From Acidobacteriota bacterium (lineage in GTDB: Bacteria > Actinomycetota > Thermoleophilia > Gaiellales > Gaiellaceae): DNA of 34,204 bases. The position numbers and the translations under genes are program-made. Location: NCBI GenBank assembly GCA_028876365.1, contig JAGWRZ010000170.1, positions 1-34,204 on the forward strand, given 5' to 3'. Positions 25,157 to 33,443 of the stretch are shown here, piece by piece (positions within the stretch are counted from its first letter, which is position 1; each line of letters begins with the position of its first letter). The notes beneath the pieces are model-generated. The model had not been told where the DNA came from and searched no databases. It saw nothing but the letters and a program-made list of their open reading frames with translations.

Positions 25157-25926
25157 CGTCTTGCCACCTCCAGAACGTCGACGGGGCCTTCTCCGGAACC
25201 GATCTCGACGAGGCCGTGCGCGACCGCGCGGGAGGCCGCCGCCGACGCCGCGCGGGCGGCGTCCGCGAGACTCTCACCGCGGGCGAGACATGCGGCGAGC
25301 GTCGCCGAGTGCGTGCAGCCGGCGCCGTGCGTCGCCGGTACGTCGTGGCGTGCGACGGGAATCTCGATGTGCTCACGCCCGTCGTAGAGATGGTCGACCG
25401 GCGGCTCGCCGTGCCCGCCCGTGACGATCACCGCCGGCGCGCCGAGCGCATGCAGCCGCTCGGCGAGCTCGCGGCGGGGCGCGTCCGTCCCGGTGAGCGC
25501 CTTCGCCTCCATCAGGTTCGGCGTGATCACGGCGGCAAGCGGAAAGAGCAGGCCGACGAGAGCGCCGACGGCGTCGTCCTCGAGCAGCCGGGCGCCAGAG
25601 CTCGCGACCATCACCGGGTCGACGACGAGGGGAACGCGGCGGCGACCGAGGTACTCGGCGACCGTCTCGACGAGCTCGCGCGAGAAGAGCATCCCCGTCT
25701 TCGCCGCGTCGACGCCGATGTCGCCGAACACGGCCTCGAGCTGCTCGCGCACGAATGCGGGAGGCAGCTCGTGGATCGCCGTCACCGCACGCGTGTTCTG
25801 CGCCGTCAGCGCGACGATGACGGAGGCGCCGTGCACGCCGGCCGCCGCGAACGCCTTCAGGTCCGCCTGGATGCCCGCCCCGCCGCCGGAGTCGGACGTC
25901 GCGATCGTCAGTGCTCGAGAAACCAA
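25153..25926 (-). CDS. thiD: Hydroxymethylpyrimidine/phosphomethylpyrimidine kinase
   Basis: 257 residues from TTG 25926, preceded by GGGAG four bases upstream that is part of the riboswitch 3' end; the family start is just before ALTIATSDSGGGAGIQADLK. It phosphorylates HMP and then HMP-P for thiamine synthesis. Other motifs: TAQNTRAV, AAKTGMLFSRE, VVDPVMVASSGARLL, ITPNLMEAKALTG, VIVTGGHGE, and HGAGCTHSATLAACLARGE with the catalytic Cys loop. First gene of the thiD-thiM-thiL operon. No thiC, thiE or thiG in the window. Confidence 0.95.
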   Translation of the reverse strand: MVSRALTIATSDSGGGAGIQADLKAFAAAGVHGASVIVALTAQNTRAVTAIHELPPAFVREQLEAVFGDIGVDAAKTGMLFSRELVETVAEYLGRRRVPLVVDPVMVASSGARLLEDDAVGALVGLLFPLAAVITPNLMEAKALTGTDAPRRELAERLHALGAPAVIVTGGHGEPPVDHLYDGREHIEIPVARHDVPATHGAGCTHSATLAACLARGESLADAARAASAAASRAVAHGLVEIGSGEGPVDVLEVARR

Positions 25927-25929
25927 TGC

Positions 25930-26003
25930 GCTCCCTTCGCCGGCATGACCCGGATCAGGTTCGACGGGTGTGATCTCAGCCGCGTGTGCGGCACCCCGGT
26001 ACG
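25930..26003 (-). ncRNA. TPP riboswitch (THI element)
   Basis: The minus strand shows the conserved TPP aptamer in order: ACCGGGGTGCC, then GGCTGAGATCACACCCGT, then GAACCTGATCCGGGT, and ATGCCGGCGAAGGGAG. The last element holds the Shine-Dalgarno of thiD (GGGAG, four bases before the TTG). Ligand binding would therefore hide the ribosome site, giving translational repression by thiamine diphosphate. No separate terminator is seen between aptamer and start. Confidence 0.95.
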
Positions 26004-26006
26004 CGC

Positions 26007-26016
26007 AGGTTAGCGT
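26007..26016. promoter_or_regulatory. Overlapping divergent -10 boxes (thi operon / Rossmann-helicase genes)
   Basis: Minus strand TAACCT (26007-26012) would start the riboswitch transcript at about 26000. Plus strand TAGCGT (26011-26016) is six bases before GTG 26023. The two boxes share two bases. Weak calls individually, since no -35 was recognised. Confidence 0.35.
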
Positions 26017-26022
26017 GGGAGC

Positions 26023-26331
26023 GTGAGGCTCCCGCCCGCACTGGCCGCAGCGGCGACTCCACGCATCCTGGAGCTGCTGGGCGACCCTCCGGCCCGGGTG
26101 CTCGAGCTCGGCTTCGCCGGGATTCACGCGGTCCCGCTCCTGCTGGCCGGCTTCGACGTGGTCGTCGTGGACGACAGCCCGGCTGCGCGCGAGCGGGCCG
26201 GCGCGGTCTCGCCCGAGCCGCCCGCGGACCGCTTCGACGCGGTCGTCGCCCCGGAGGGCACAGATCTGCGCGGAATCGACGCGGAACGCCGAGTGATCGT
26301 GTACGCCGATGGATCCGTCCTTGTGGAGTGA
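26023..26331 (+). CDS. Truncated Rossmann-fold (SAM-binding-like) small protein
   Basis: 102 residues from GTG 26023 with GGGAG just upstream. It holds one class I methyltransferase-like start: RVLELGFAGIHAVPLLLAGF, then VVVVDDSPAARERAG with the acidic residue at the end of beta-2, and FDAVVAPEG as a beta-4-like strand, ending soon after. The catalytic C-terminal half of methyltransferases is missing. It resembles the UPF0146-type short Rossmann proteins in concept; no function is known. The gene overlaps the start of the helicase gene by 23 bases, so co-expression is likely. Confidence 0.7.
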   Translation: MRLPPALAAAATPRILELLGDPPARVLELGFAGIHAVPLLLAGFDVVVVDDSPAARERAGAVSPEPPADRFDAVVAPEGTDLRGIDAERRVIVYADGSVLVE

Positions 26332-28519
26332 CCTCCTCGAAGCCGAGGAGGTCGCGTACGTGCGAACGGACCCCCCGCGCGAGCCGCGCCTCGCGCAGCT
26401 TCCCGACGGTGTGCCCCGCGTCGGCGTCGATGCGCTCTACGCGCATCAGCGCGAGGCGTGGGACGCAGTCCGGCGGGGCGAGCACGTCATCGTCACGACC
26501 GGCACCGCATCCGGCAAGACGCTCGCCTTCAACCTTCCGGTCCTGGACGCGCTCGCGCGCGACCCGAAGAGCCGGGCGCTCTACCTCTATCCGACGAAGG
26601 CGCTCGCGCAGGACCAGCTGCGCACGCTGACGACGCTGAACGTGCCCAGGGTCCGCGCGGCGATCTACGACGGCGACACGCCGCACGAGCAGCGGTGGCA
26701 GGTGCGCAAGTGGTCGAACCTCGTCCTGACGAACCCCGACATGCTGCACATCGGCGTCCTCCCCCGGCACGACGCGTGGGCTGACGTCCTCCACAACCTC
26801 CGCTTCGTCGTCGTCGACGAGGCGCACGTCTACCGCGGTGTCTTCGGCTCGCACGTCGGCAACGTCCTGCGGCGCCTGCGACGGCTCGCCGGGATCTACG
26901 GGGCGAAGCCGCAGTTCGTGCTCGCGTCGGCGACGATCGCGAACCCGGGCGAGCTCGCGCACCGCCTCCTCGGCCTCGACGCCACGGTGATCTCGGACGA
27001 TGCCGCGCCACGCGCCGAACGGACGATCGCGCTGTGGAACCCGGAGCTGATCGATCCGGAGCTCGGCCTGCGCGCGTCGCCGCTCGGCGATGCGTCGCGC
27101 CTCACGGCGGAGCTCGTGAAGCGCGGCCTGCGCACGATCTGCTTCGCGAAGAGCCGCAAGGCGGCGGAGCTCGTCCACCGCATGACCGTCGACCGCGTCG
27201 ACGCGGAGACCGCCGGGCGTCTGGCGCCGTACCGGGCCGGCTACACGCCGCAGCAGCGGCGCGACATCGAGCGCCGGCTCGTCGAGGGAGAGCTGCTCGG
27301 CGTCTCCGCCACGGATGCGCTCGAGCTCGGCATCGACATCGGCCTCCTCGACTGCGCCATCTCCGTCGGCTTCCCCGGCACGGTCGCGAGCCTGCGGCAG
27401 CAATGGGGACGCGCGGGGCGCCGCGGGCACGGCCTCGCGGTGCTCGTCGCATCGGAGGACGCGCTCGACCAGTACTTCATGCGCGAGCCGGAGACGCTCC
27501 TGCGCCGCCGGGTCGAGGCCGCGATCCTCGACCATGCGAACCCGCGCGTGCTCGACGGCCATGTCGCAGCCGCGGCCTTCGAGGCGCCGGTCGACGAGAG
27601 CGACCGCGCCACGCTCGGCGACGCCGCACTCGCGCGCGCGCCGCATGTCCGCGGCCTGCGGCACACGGCGCGCGGCTGGGTGTACGCGGGCACGGGCTAC
27701 CCGGCCGGTGACGTTCCGCTTCGCTCTGCGAGCGCGGATGCGTTCTCCGTCGTCGATGCGAGCACCGGCGCCGTGCTCGGCATCGTCGAGCACGAGCGCG
27801 CCTACTCGACCATCCACGAGGGCGCCGTCTACCTCCACCTCGGCGAGCAATGGCTCGTCCAGGAGCTCGACCTCCCGGCGCGGCGCGCGATCGTCGAGCC
27901 GTTCGGCGGGGACTGGTACACACAGGTGAGAAAGGAGACCTCGACCCGCGTCGAGGAGCCGCTGCGGGTCGAGTCGAGGCTCGGGCTCGAGCTGACCTTC
28001 GGCCGCGTATCGGTCACCGAGCAGGTCGTCGCCTACCGGCGGAAGGGGATCCGCGACCAGGCGACGATCGACACGGTGCCGCTCGACCTCCCGGCGACGA
28101 CGTTCGACACGGAGGCGGTCTGGTACGTGCCGACCGAGGCCCAGCTCGAGGGGCTGGAGCGGATGCCGACGCTGCTCGCGTCGCTGCACGCCGCCGAGCA
28201 CGCGATGATCGCGATCCTCCCGCTCTGGGCGATGTGCGACCGCTGGGACATCGGCGGTCTCTCGACGAACCACCACGACGACACCGGCGCGCCGACCGTC
28301 TTCGTCTACGACGGGCACACCGGCGGCGTGGGGCTCACCGAGCGCGGCTTCGCAGAGTTCGAGGGCTGGGTGGCGGACACCGTCCGCCTGCTCGAGGGCT
28401 GCCCGTGCCCGCACGGTTGCCCCTCCTGCGTGCAGAGCCCCAAGTGCGGCAACCTGAACGAGCACCTGGACAAGGCCGGGGCGTCGACCCTGCTCCGCCG
28501 GATGTCGAATTCCGCCTAG
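26309..28519 (+). CDS. DEAD/DEAH-box helicase with DUF1998 zinc domain (MrfA/YprA type)
   Basis: 736 residues. SF2 helicase: Walker A TGTASGKT (about 63-70), YPTKALAQDQLR, DEAH at about 170-173, motif III SATIANP, then helicase C with TDALELGIDIGLLDCAIS and motif VI QQWGRAGRRG. The C-terminal DUF1998 region ends in a five-Cys cluster at about 698-713 (CPCPHGCPSCVQSPKC), a Zn site. Relatives include Bacillus MrfA, a 3'-5' DNA helicase in mitomycin-type crosslink repair that works with exonuclease MrfB; no mrfB is seen here. The start ATG 26309 lies within the preceding gene. Confidence 0.93.
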   Translation: MDPSLWSDLLEAEEVAYVRTDPPREPRLAQLPDGVPRVGVDALYAHQREAWDAVRRGEHVIVTTGTASGKTLAFNLPVLDALARDPKSRALYLYPTKALAQDQLRTLTTLNVPRVRAAIYDGDTPHEQRWQVRKWSNLVLTNPDMLHIGVLPRHDAWADVLHNLRFVVVDEAHVYRGVFGSHVGNVLRRLRRLAGIYGAKPQFVLASATIANPGELAHRLLGLDATVISDDAAPRAERTIALWNPELIDPELGLRASPLGDASRLTAELVKRGLRTICFAKSRKAAELVHRMTVDRVDAETAGRLAPYRAGYTPQQRRDIERRLVEGELLGVSATDALELGIDIGLLDCAISVGFPGTVASLRQQWGRAGRRGHGLAVLVASEDALDQYFMREPETLLRRRVEAAILDHANPRVLDGHVAAAAFEAPVDESDRATLGDAALARAPHVRGLRHTARGWVYAGTGYPAGDVPLRSASADAFSVVDASTGAVLGIVEHERAYSTIHEGAVYLHLGEQWLVQELDLPARRAIVEPFGGDWYTQVRKETSTRVEEPLRVESRLGLELTFGRVSVTEQVVAYRRKGIRDQATIDTVPLDLPATTFDTEAVWYVPTEAQLEGLERMPTLLASLHAAEHAMIAILPLWAMCDRWDIGGLSTNHHDDTGAPTVFVYDGHTGGVGLTERGFAEFEGWVADTVRLLEGCPCPHGCPSCVQSPKCGNLNEHLDKAGASTLLRRMSNSA

Positions 28520-28562
28520 CTCGTTCGTCGTCCTCACGTCACCGATCCCCAAGGAGGCACGC

Positions 28563-28907
28563 ATGCACTACCTGCTCCTCATCCACGACGACGAGTCCGC
28601 CGACAACGGCGACCTCATGCCCGAGTACACGGCGTACACGCAGGAGCTCCAGGCGTCCGGCGCCCTCGTCGGCGCGAACCAGCTCCAGCCGAGCGACACC
28701 GCCACGACCGTTCGCGTCCGAAACGGCGAACAGGTCGTCACCGACGGCCCGTTCGCGGAGGCGAAGGAGGTCCTCGGCGGCTACTACCTCATCGACGTCG
28801 ACTCGCTCGACGAGGCTCTCGAGTGGGCGGCGAAGATCCCGTCGGCGCGCTACGGGGGGATCGAGGTCCGGCCGGTCGTCATGCGCCGGGCGGAGGTCGG
28901 CGCCTGA
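28563..28907 (+). CDS. YCII/DGPF domain protein
   Basis: 114 residues, ATG 28563 with AAGGAGG six bases upstream. Ferredoxin-like YCII fold with the defining block VVTDGPFAEAKEVLGGYYLIDVDSLDEAL, an N-terminal HYLLLIHDDE, and a C-terminal IEVRPVV strand. DGPF genes are typically linked to ECF42 sigma factors, exactly as here: the next gene encodes one and overlaps the stop. The DGPF proteins are believed to be part of the output of that sigma factor; their biochemical activity is not known. Confidence 0.94.
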   Translation: MHYLLLIHDDESADNGDLMPEYTAYTQELQASGALVGANQLQPSDTATTVRVRNGEQVVTDGPFAEAKEVLGGYYLIDVDSLDEALEWAAKIPSARYGGIEVRPVVMRRAEVGA

Positions 28908-30073
28908 CGCCGCTCGAGCAGCTCTTCCGCGAGGAGCACGGCCGCGTCCTCGCCACCCTGATCGGCGTCCTCGGCGACTTCGACCTCGCCGAGGACGCTC
29001 TCCAGGACGCGACCGCGGTCGCGCTCGAGCGCTGGCCGCAGGACGGCGTGCCGGCGAACCCCGCGGCGTGGCTCGTGACCGTCGCGCGCAACCGCGCCAT
29101 CGACCGGATGCGGCGGGACGCCACGCTGCGACGGAAGACGGAGCTGCTCGTGCCCGCCGAGGCGGAGCCGGTGGACGAGGACGACGCGATCCCGGACGAG
29201 CGGCTCAACCTCGTCTTCGCGTGCTGCCACCCGGCGCTCGCCCTGGAGGCGCAGATCGCCCTCACGCTTCGGGCCCTCGGCGGGCTCGAGACCGGAGAGA
29301 TCGCGCGCGCGTTCCTCGTCCCCGAGCCGACGATGGCGCAGCGGCTCGTGCGGGCGAAGCGGAAGATCCGGGACGCCGGAATCCCCTTCCGCATCCCGGC
29401 GGACACGATCCTCACAGACCGCCTGCGGGCGGTCCTCCGCGTCGTCTACCTGATCTTCAACGCCGGCTACGGGCCGCCGGTGCGCCGCGAGCTCTGCAAC
29501 GAGGCGATCCGGCTCGGAGCGATGCTCGCGCTGCTCATGCCCGACGAGTCGGAGGTGCACGGCCTGCACGCATTGCTCCTCTACCAGGACGCGAGACGCG
29601 ACGCGCGCGTCGCCGACGGCTCGCTCGTCCTGCTCGAGGACCAGGACCGCGACCTCTGGGACGAGGCCGAGATCGCCGCCGGGCACCGGGCGCTGGAGCG
29701 GGCGCTCGCGCTGCCGTCGGGCGGGACGTACGTCCTGCAGGCGTCCATCGCCGCCGCCCATGGCGCGGACGGCTCCGACTGGCCGCGCATCGCCGGGCTG
29801 TACGCCCGCCTTGCGGAGGTGGAGCCCTCCCCGGTCGTCGAGCTGAACCGGGCGGTGGCGGTGGCGATGGCGCGCGGCCCCGAGGCCGGCCTCGATCTGC
29901 TCGAGCGTATCGAGGGCCTCGACGGCTTCTATCTCTTCCACTCGGCGCGGGCCGACCTCCTGCGCCGGCTCGACCGCCCGGCCGCCGGAGCGTATGCGCG
30001 CGCGATCGCCCTCGCGCCCTCGGAGCTCGAGCGCGCGTTCCTGGAGAGAAGGCTGAGCGAGCTGCGGCGTTAG
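28904..30073 (+). CDS. ECF42-type sigma factor with C-terminal TPR extension
   Basis: 389 residues if started at CTG 28904. The sigma-2 region reads LFREEHGRVLATLIG, GDFDLAEDALQDATAVALER, WLVTVARNRAIDRMRRD; sigma-4 has IALTLRALGGLETGEIARAF and MAQRLVRAKRKI. A long C-terminal part (about 170-389; VYLIFNAGYGPP, LLLYQDARRDARV, YVLQASIAAAHG, VELNRAVAVAMARG) forms the TPR-like extension typical of ECF42, which takes the place of an anti-sigma factor. No ATG/GTG/TTG lies between 28823 and the conserved start. CTG 28904 overlaps the DGPF stop as CTGA and has GGAGG seven bases upstream. Confidence 0.93.
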   Translation: MTPLEQLFREEHGRVLATLIGVLGDFDLAEDALQDATAVALERWPQDGVPANPAAWLVTVARNRAIDRMRRDATLRRKTELLVPAEAEPVDEDDAIPDERLNLVFACCHPALALEAQIALTLRALGGLETGEIARAFLVPEPTMAQRLVRAKRKIRDAGIPFRIPADTILTDRLRAVLRVVYLIFNAGYGPPVRRELCNEAIRLGAMLALLMPDESEVHGLHALLLYQDARRDARVADGSLVLLEDQDRDLWDEAEIAAGHRALERALALPSGGTYVLQASIAAAHGADGSDWPRIAGLYARLAEVEPSPVVELNRAVAVAMARGPEAGLDLLERIEGLDGFYLFHSARADLLRRLDRPAAGAYARAIALAPSELERAFLERRLSELRR

Positions 30074-30118
30074 GCCTCGAGCCGGGCGCCGGCGGCCTCT
30101 GCAGACCGGCCCTCGCCG

Positions 30119-30124
30119 TATAGT
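30119..30124 (+). promoter_or_regulatory. -10 element of the 30132 gene (leaderless)
   Basis: TATAGT ends seven bases before ATG 30132, with no ribosome binding site between, consistent with a leaderless transcript. It follows the sigma-factor stop by 45 bases. No -35 match was recognised. Confidence 0.5.
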
Positions 30125-30131
30125 CGCGCCC

Positions 30132-30722
30132 ATGGCAGTCGCCGTGGCGAGCGAGCAGGCCGTTGCGGTCCCCGCGGCGGGCCCCATCGTCCCCGTTCGG
30201 GGGCTCGTCCCCGCCGGCGCGGTCGTCGCCGCCCTCGTCGCCACCATCGCGACGAACTGGACGTGGGGGCTCGACTTCTTCCACGTCGTCGGCGGCGGGA
30301 TGTGGACCGCGCTCGACCTCTTCATGGGGTTCGTCATCGGCCCGATCATGCGCTCGCTGTCGGTGCCCGCGCGCATCGAGCTGACGAAGAAGCTCATGCC
30401 GAAGATGCTGCTGATCATGCCGACGCTCGTGACGATGACGCTCGCCGCGGGCTTCCAGCTCGCGCGGCACAACGGGATGCTGAACACCGCGTACGCCCTC
30501 CACGGCTGGGTCGTCGCCTCGATGATCGTCGTCGCGGTGATGGCCGCCGTCGCGCTCGCGCTGCTCCAGCCGGCCAACATCGCCGTCCTCTTCGAGCTGC
30601 GCAAGCCTCAGCCGAGGCCGGACGTCATCCAGGGGCTCATGCGCCGGTTCATCTACGCCGCGGCGATCACCGGCGCGATGCAGGTCGCGACGCTCGTGAT
30701 CATGACGAGGCTCGCCTCGTGA
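30132..30722 (+). CDS. Multi-pass membrane protein, CopD/DUF2269-like in layout
   Basis: 196 residues, about five membrane helices: LVPAGAVVAALVATIATNW, FFHVVGGGMWTALDLFMGFVIGP, LMPKMLLIMPTLVTMTLAAGF, VVASMIVVAVMAAVALALL and a C-terminal YAAAITGAMQVATLVIM. The block HVVGGGMWTALDLFMGFVIGPIMR resembles the His-GG-W pattern of CopD/DUF2269-like proteins, and further His and Met residues could bind metal or haem, but I cannot name the family with certainty. GTGA overlap with the next membrane gene suggests a two-subunit complex. Confidence 0.75.
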   Translation: MAVAVASEQAVAVPAAGPIVPVRGLVPAGAVVAALVATIATNWTWGLDFFHVVGGGMWTALDLFMGFVIGPIMRSLSVPARIELTKKLMPKMLLIMPTLVTMTLAAGFQLARHNGMLNTAYALHGWVVASMIVVAVMAAVALALLQPANIAVLFELRKPQPRPDVIQGLMRRFIYAAAITGAMQVATLVIMTRLAS

Positions 30723-31096
30723 CGCGGCCGCGCGTGACCGAGCTCGGGATGGTCTCCATCGGCTTCGTCGCCGCGGGCGTCATCTACCTCGCCGCATATC
30801 TGCCGCGGCAGGCGCCGCTCGCGCCTGCGATCGTGTTCCTCTCTCTGGCCGCGGCGGTCTTCGCGGCGAACGCGTTCTCGCTCACACGACAGCCCGGCTT
30901 CGCCTGGTGGCGGTTCAGGCAGGTCGCAGGCTGGATGGTGCTCGTCTACCTCGTCGTCGCGGGCATGCTCGAGTTCACCTTCCTGTACGACCACACGCGC
31001 GGCCCGGTGCTGGCGATCATGACGCTCCTGCTCGCGATCTTCACCGTGAACGTCCCGCTGCTCAGCGGCTGGACGGTCGCGCACTTCGAGAACTGA
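30719..31096 (+). CDS. Four-helix membrane protein
   Basis: 125 residues from GTG 30719, overlapping the previous stop. Four predicted helices (VSIGFVAAGVIYLAAYL, LAPAIVFLSLAAAVFAANAF, VAGWMVLVYLVVAGMLEFTF, VLAIMTLLLAIFTVNVPLL). Family not recognised. Probably works with the preceding membrane protein. The 3' end overlaps convergent ligD by 35 bases. Confidence 0.75.
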   Translation: MTRPRVTELGMVSIGFVAAGVIYLAAYLPRQAPLAPAIVFLSLAAAVFAANAFSLTRQPGFAWWRFRQVAGWMVLVYLVVAGMLEFTFLYDHTRGPVLAIMTLLLAIFTVNVPLLSGWTVAHFEN

Positions 31097-33347
31097 GGGA
31101 CGAGGGCATCTTCAGGCGCTGCTTCGTCGTCAGCACGCCGGCGAAGAGATCGCCCAGCTCGCGCACGCGCTCGAGCACGACGTCCATCGTGAAGGCGAGC
31201 GGGTCGAGAGTCTCGTCCATCTCGTCCCAGCGCAGCGGCGTCGACACGGGCGCACCGGGGCGCGGCCGCACCGAGTAGACCGACGCGATCGTCTTCCCGA
31301 CGCCGTTCTGGTTCGCGTCGATGAGGACGCCGCGCCGCTTCGCCTTCGTCCACTCGGTCGTCGCGAGGCCCCGGTGCGTGCGCGCGATCGCGCCGGCGAC
31401 GATCTCGGAGAACTCGCGCGTGTCGTCGTAGCCGTAGCGGCGCTCGACCGGGACGAGCACGTGGATGCCGTCCGCGCTCGAGGTCTTCGGGAACGAGACG
31501 AGCCCGAGCCCGTCGAGCGCCTGCTTGACCACGAGCGCGACCTCGACCGCCTCCTTGAAGCCGACGTCCGGAGACGGATCGAGATCGAAGAGCACGACGT
31601 CGGGGCGCTCGGCCCTGTCCGTCCGCGAGATCCAGGTGTTCATGTCGATGCACCCCATGTTCACCATCCAGAGAAGCGCGTCCTCGTCGTCGACGACCGG
31701 CGCGTCGAACTCGCCGGTGTGGAAGCGCGGGATCCACTGCGGCATGTGCGCGGGCGCTTTCTTCTGGAAGAACGCCTTGCCGAACGCGCCGTCCGGATAG
31801 CGTCGCATCGTGAACGGCCGGTCGCGCAGATGGGGGAGGATGAAGGGCGCGATCGCGCGGTAGTACTCGATCAGGTCGCCCTTCGTGATCCCCTCGTCCG
31901 GCCAGAACACCTTGTCGAGGTTCGAGAGCTTCACGCGGGAAGGCTTCTCGGCGCGCACCTCGGGCGCCGTCCTGTCGTCGCGCAGGCCGAGATACACGGG
32001 CGCGCGCAGATGGCCGTCGTGCGTCCACTCGGCGAACTTCACCTCGGCGACGAGCTTCGGCGCCACCCAGACGACGTCGGCCCCGCGTACCTTCGGCATC
32101 TTCGGGACGACGGCGAGCGGAGACGTCTCGACGCGGAGCGGCTCGAGCGCGGCCAGCAGCTCCTCGATCGCCTTCTCGGTGAAGCCCGTCCCCGCGTTCC
32201 CGACCCAGCGCAGCGTGCCGGCCTCGTTGACGGCGAGGACGAGCGAGCCGAAGCTGCGCGCGCGACGGCCCTCCCCTTTCGTGTACCCGACGACGACGAA
32301 CTCCTGCTCCCCGTGCGTCTTGATCTTCAACCAGTCGCGCGTGCGCCTGCCCTCGGCGTAGCGCGAGGAGAGCCTCTTCGCCATCACGCCCTCGAGATGC
32401 TGCTCCTCCGCTGCGGCGAAGAGCGCGTCGCCGTCGTCGAACCCTGCCGAGATCCGGATGGTCGTGTCGCCGGCGCCGAACAGCGCGGCGAGGAGCTCGC
32501 GACGCTCGGAGAGCGGACGGTCGGTCACGCCCTGCCCATCGAGCTCGAGGATGTCGAAGACCGCGTACACGACCGGCGTCCCCGGCTTCCCCTGCTGCAT
32601 GAGGGAGAAGTTCGGCCGTCCCCGCTCGTCGAGGGCGCACACCTCGCCGTCGACGACGCAGCTCGGGCTGCGGGCGGCATGCTCGAGCGCCCGCGCGACG
32701 CCGGCGAACCGCTCGGTCAGGTCGTTCCCGTTCCGGCTCAGGAGCTTCGCCGTCCCGTTGCGGACGTAGCCGAGTGCGCGATAGCCGTCCCACTTCACCT
32801 CGAACGTCCAGCCGTCGCCGTGCGGCAGCGCGTCGGTCAGCGTCGCGAGCATGGGCCGGTAGTCGTTGCGCGCAGCCGGCGCGGCTGCGTCGTCGCGCTT
32901 CCGGACGAGAAGCCAGTTCTGCTCCTTGCCGTCGAGGTGCGCCGGGATGAGCGTCCACGTCCCGTCGAGGCGCTCGCCGCGGAGCCGCACGGTGAGGCCC
33001 CCGTCCTTCTTCTCCTCCAGGAGGTCGTACGTGCCACGGTCCCAGATCTCGACGGTGCCCGCGCCGTACTGGCCCTTCGGGATCTCGCCCTCGAAGCTCC
33101 CGTAGTCGAGCGGGTGGTCCTCGACGTGCACGGCGAGCGCACGCACGCCCGGCTCGAGCGGGATGCCCTTCGGCACCGCCCACGATGCGAGGACGCCGTC
33201 TCGCTCGAGGCGGAAGTCGTAGTGGAGCCGGCGCGCGTCGTGCCGCTGGACGACGAAGGTGAGCCCGCTCGGCCGCGATTTCGTGTCGGCGAAGGGCTCG
33301 GAGGTCCTCCCGGGATCGCGCCTGCGCCGATACTCGTCCAGGCTCAC
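31062..33347 (-). CDS. ligD: Multifunctional DNA ligase D (PE-LIG-POL)
   Basis: 761 residues from GTG 33347. Non-homologous end joining enzyme that works with Ku. Domain order: 3'-phosphoesterase (about 20-150: RRLHYDFRLERDG, HPLDYGSFEGEIPKG), ATP-dependent ligase (about 165-460) with adenylated Lys185 in FEVKWDGYRAL, then VVDGEVCALD, and EGVMAKRL. The primase/polymerase domain from about 470 has KVFWPDEGITKGDLIEYY, VLFDLDPSPDVGF with the metal Asp pair, DGIHVLVPV and RGVLIDANQN. The PE-LIG-POL order matches Pseudomonas LigD rather than the POL-PE-LIG order of mycobacteria. No ku gene is in the window. accA lies upstream on the same strand. Confidence 0.95.
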   Translation of the reverse strand: MSLDEYRRRRDPGRTSEPFADTKSRPSGLTFVVQRHDARRLHYDFRLERDGVLASWAVPKGIPLEPGVRALAVHVEDHPLDYGSFEGEIPKGQYGAGTVEIWDRGTYDLLEEKKDGGLTVRLRGERLDGTWTLIPAHLDGKEQNWLLVRKRDDAAAPAARNDYRPMLATLTDALPHGDGWTFEVKWDGYRALGYVRNGTAKLLSRNGNDLTERFAGVARALEHAARSPSCVVDGEVCALDERGRPNFSLMQQGKPGTPVVYAVFDILELDGQGVTDRPLSERRELLAALFGAGDTTIRISAGFDDGDALFAAAEEQHLEGVMAKRLSSRYAEGRRTRDWLKIKTHGEQEFVVVGYTKGEGRRARSFGSLVLAVNEAGTLRWVGNAGTGFTEKAIEELLAALEPLRVETSPLAVVPKMPKVRGADVVWVAPKLVAEVKFAEWTHDGHLRAPVYLGLRDDRTAPEVRAEKPSRVKLSNLDKVFWPDEGITKGDLIEYYRAIAPFILPHLRDRPFTMRRYPDGAFGKAFFQKKAPAHMPQWIPRFHTGEFDAPVVDDEDALLWMVNMGCIDMNTWISRTDRAERPDVVLFDLDPSPDVGFKEAVEVALVVKQALDGLGLVSFPKTSSADGIHVLVPVERRYGYDDTREFSEIVAGAIARTHRGLATTEWTKAKRRGVLIDANQNGVGKTIASVYSVRPRPGAPVSTPLRWDEMDETLDPLAFTMDVVLERVRELGDLFAGVLTTKQRLKMPSSLSSRSARPSSR

Positions 33348-33381
33348 GAGGCTCTTCTAGCAGCGGAGGTCATGTGCCCGA

Positions 33382-33443
33382 GGGTCGGTTTTATCGCCCG
33401 GAAGGCGTATCCCGACCCGTTTCGTCCCGCATCGAGAGACGGG
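33382..33443. other. Structured spacer between accA and ligD with alternative hairpins
   Basis: The 149-base gene-free gap (33348-33496) holds a nested hairpin: outer GGGTCGG (33382-33388) / CCGACCC (33412-33418), inner CGCC (33395-33398) / GGCG (33404-33407). A second hairpin, CCCGTTTC (33416-33423) / GAGACGGG (33436-33443), reuses 33416-33418, so the two cannot form together. Two TGTGGA motifs follow at 33452 and 33461. It may end accA transcription or control ligD. No T-run. Confidence 0.4.

Noticed and set aside
26309-28519. DISARM-like defence locus (DUF1998 helicase)
   Set aside because: The helicase and DUF1998 region are in a single MrfA/YprA-type protein, and no methyltransferase, DrmB, DrmC or PLD gene is next to it; the small Rossmann protein lacks a catalytic half.
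25976-28564. 862-codon open frame on the minus strand opposite the helicase gene
   Set aside because: No recognisable domain, composition dominated by Arg/Ala/Leu/Val/Asp as expected for the antisense of GC-rich coding DNA; the plus-strand helicase has all its motifs.
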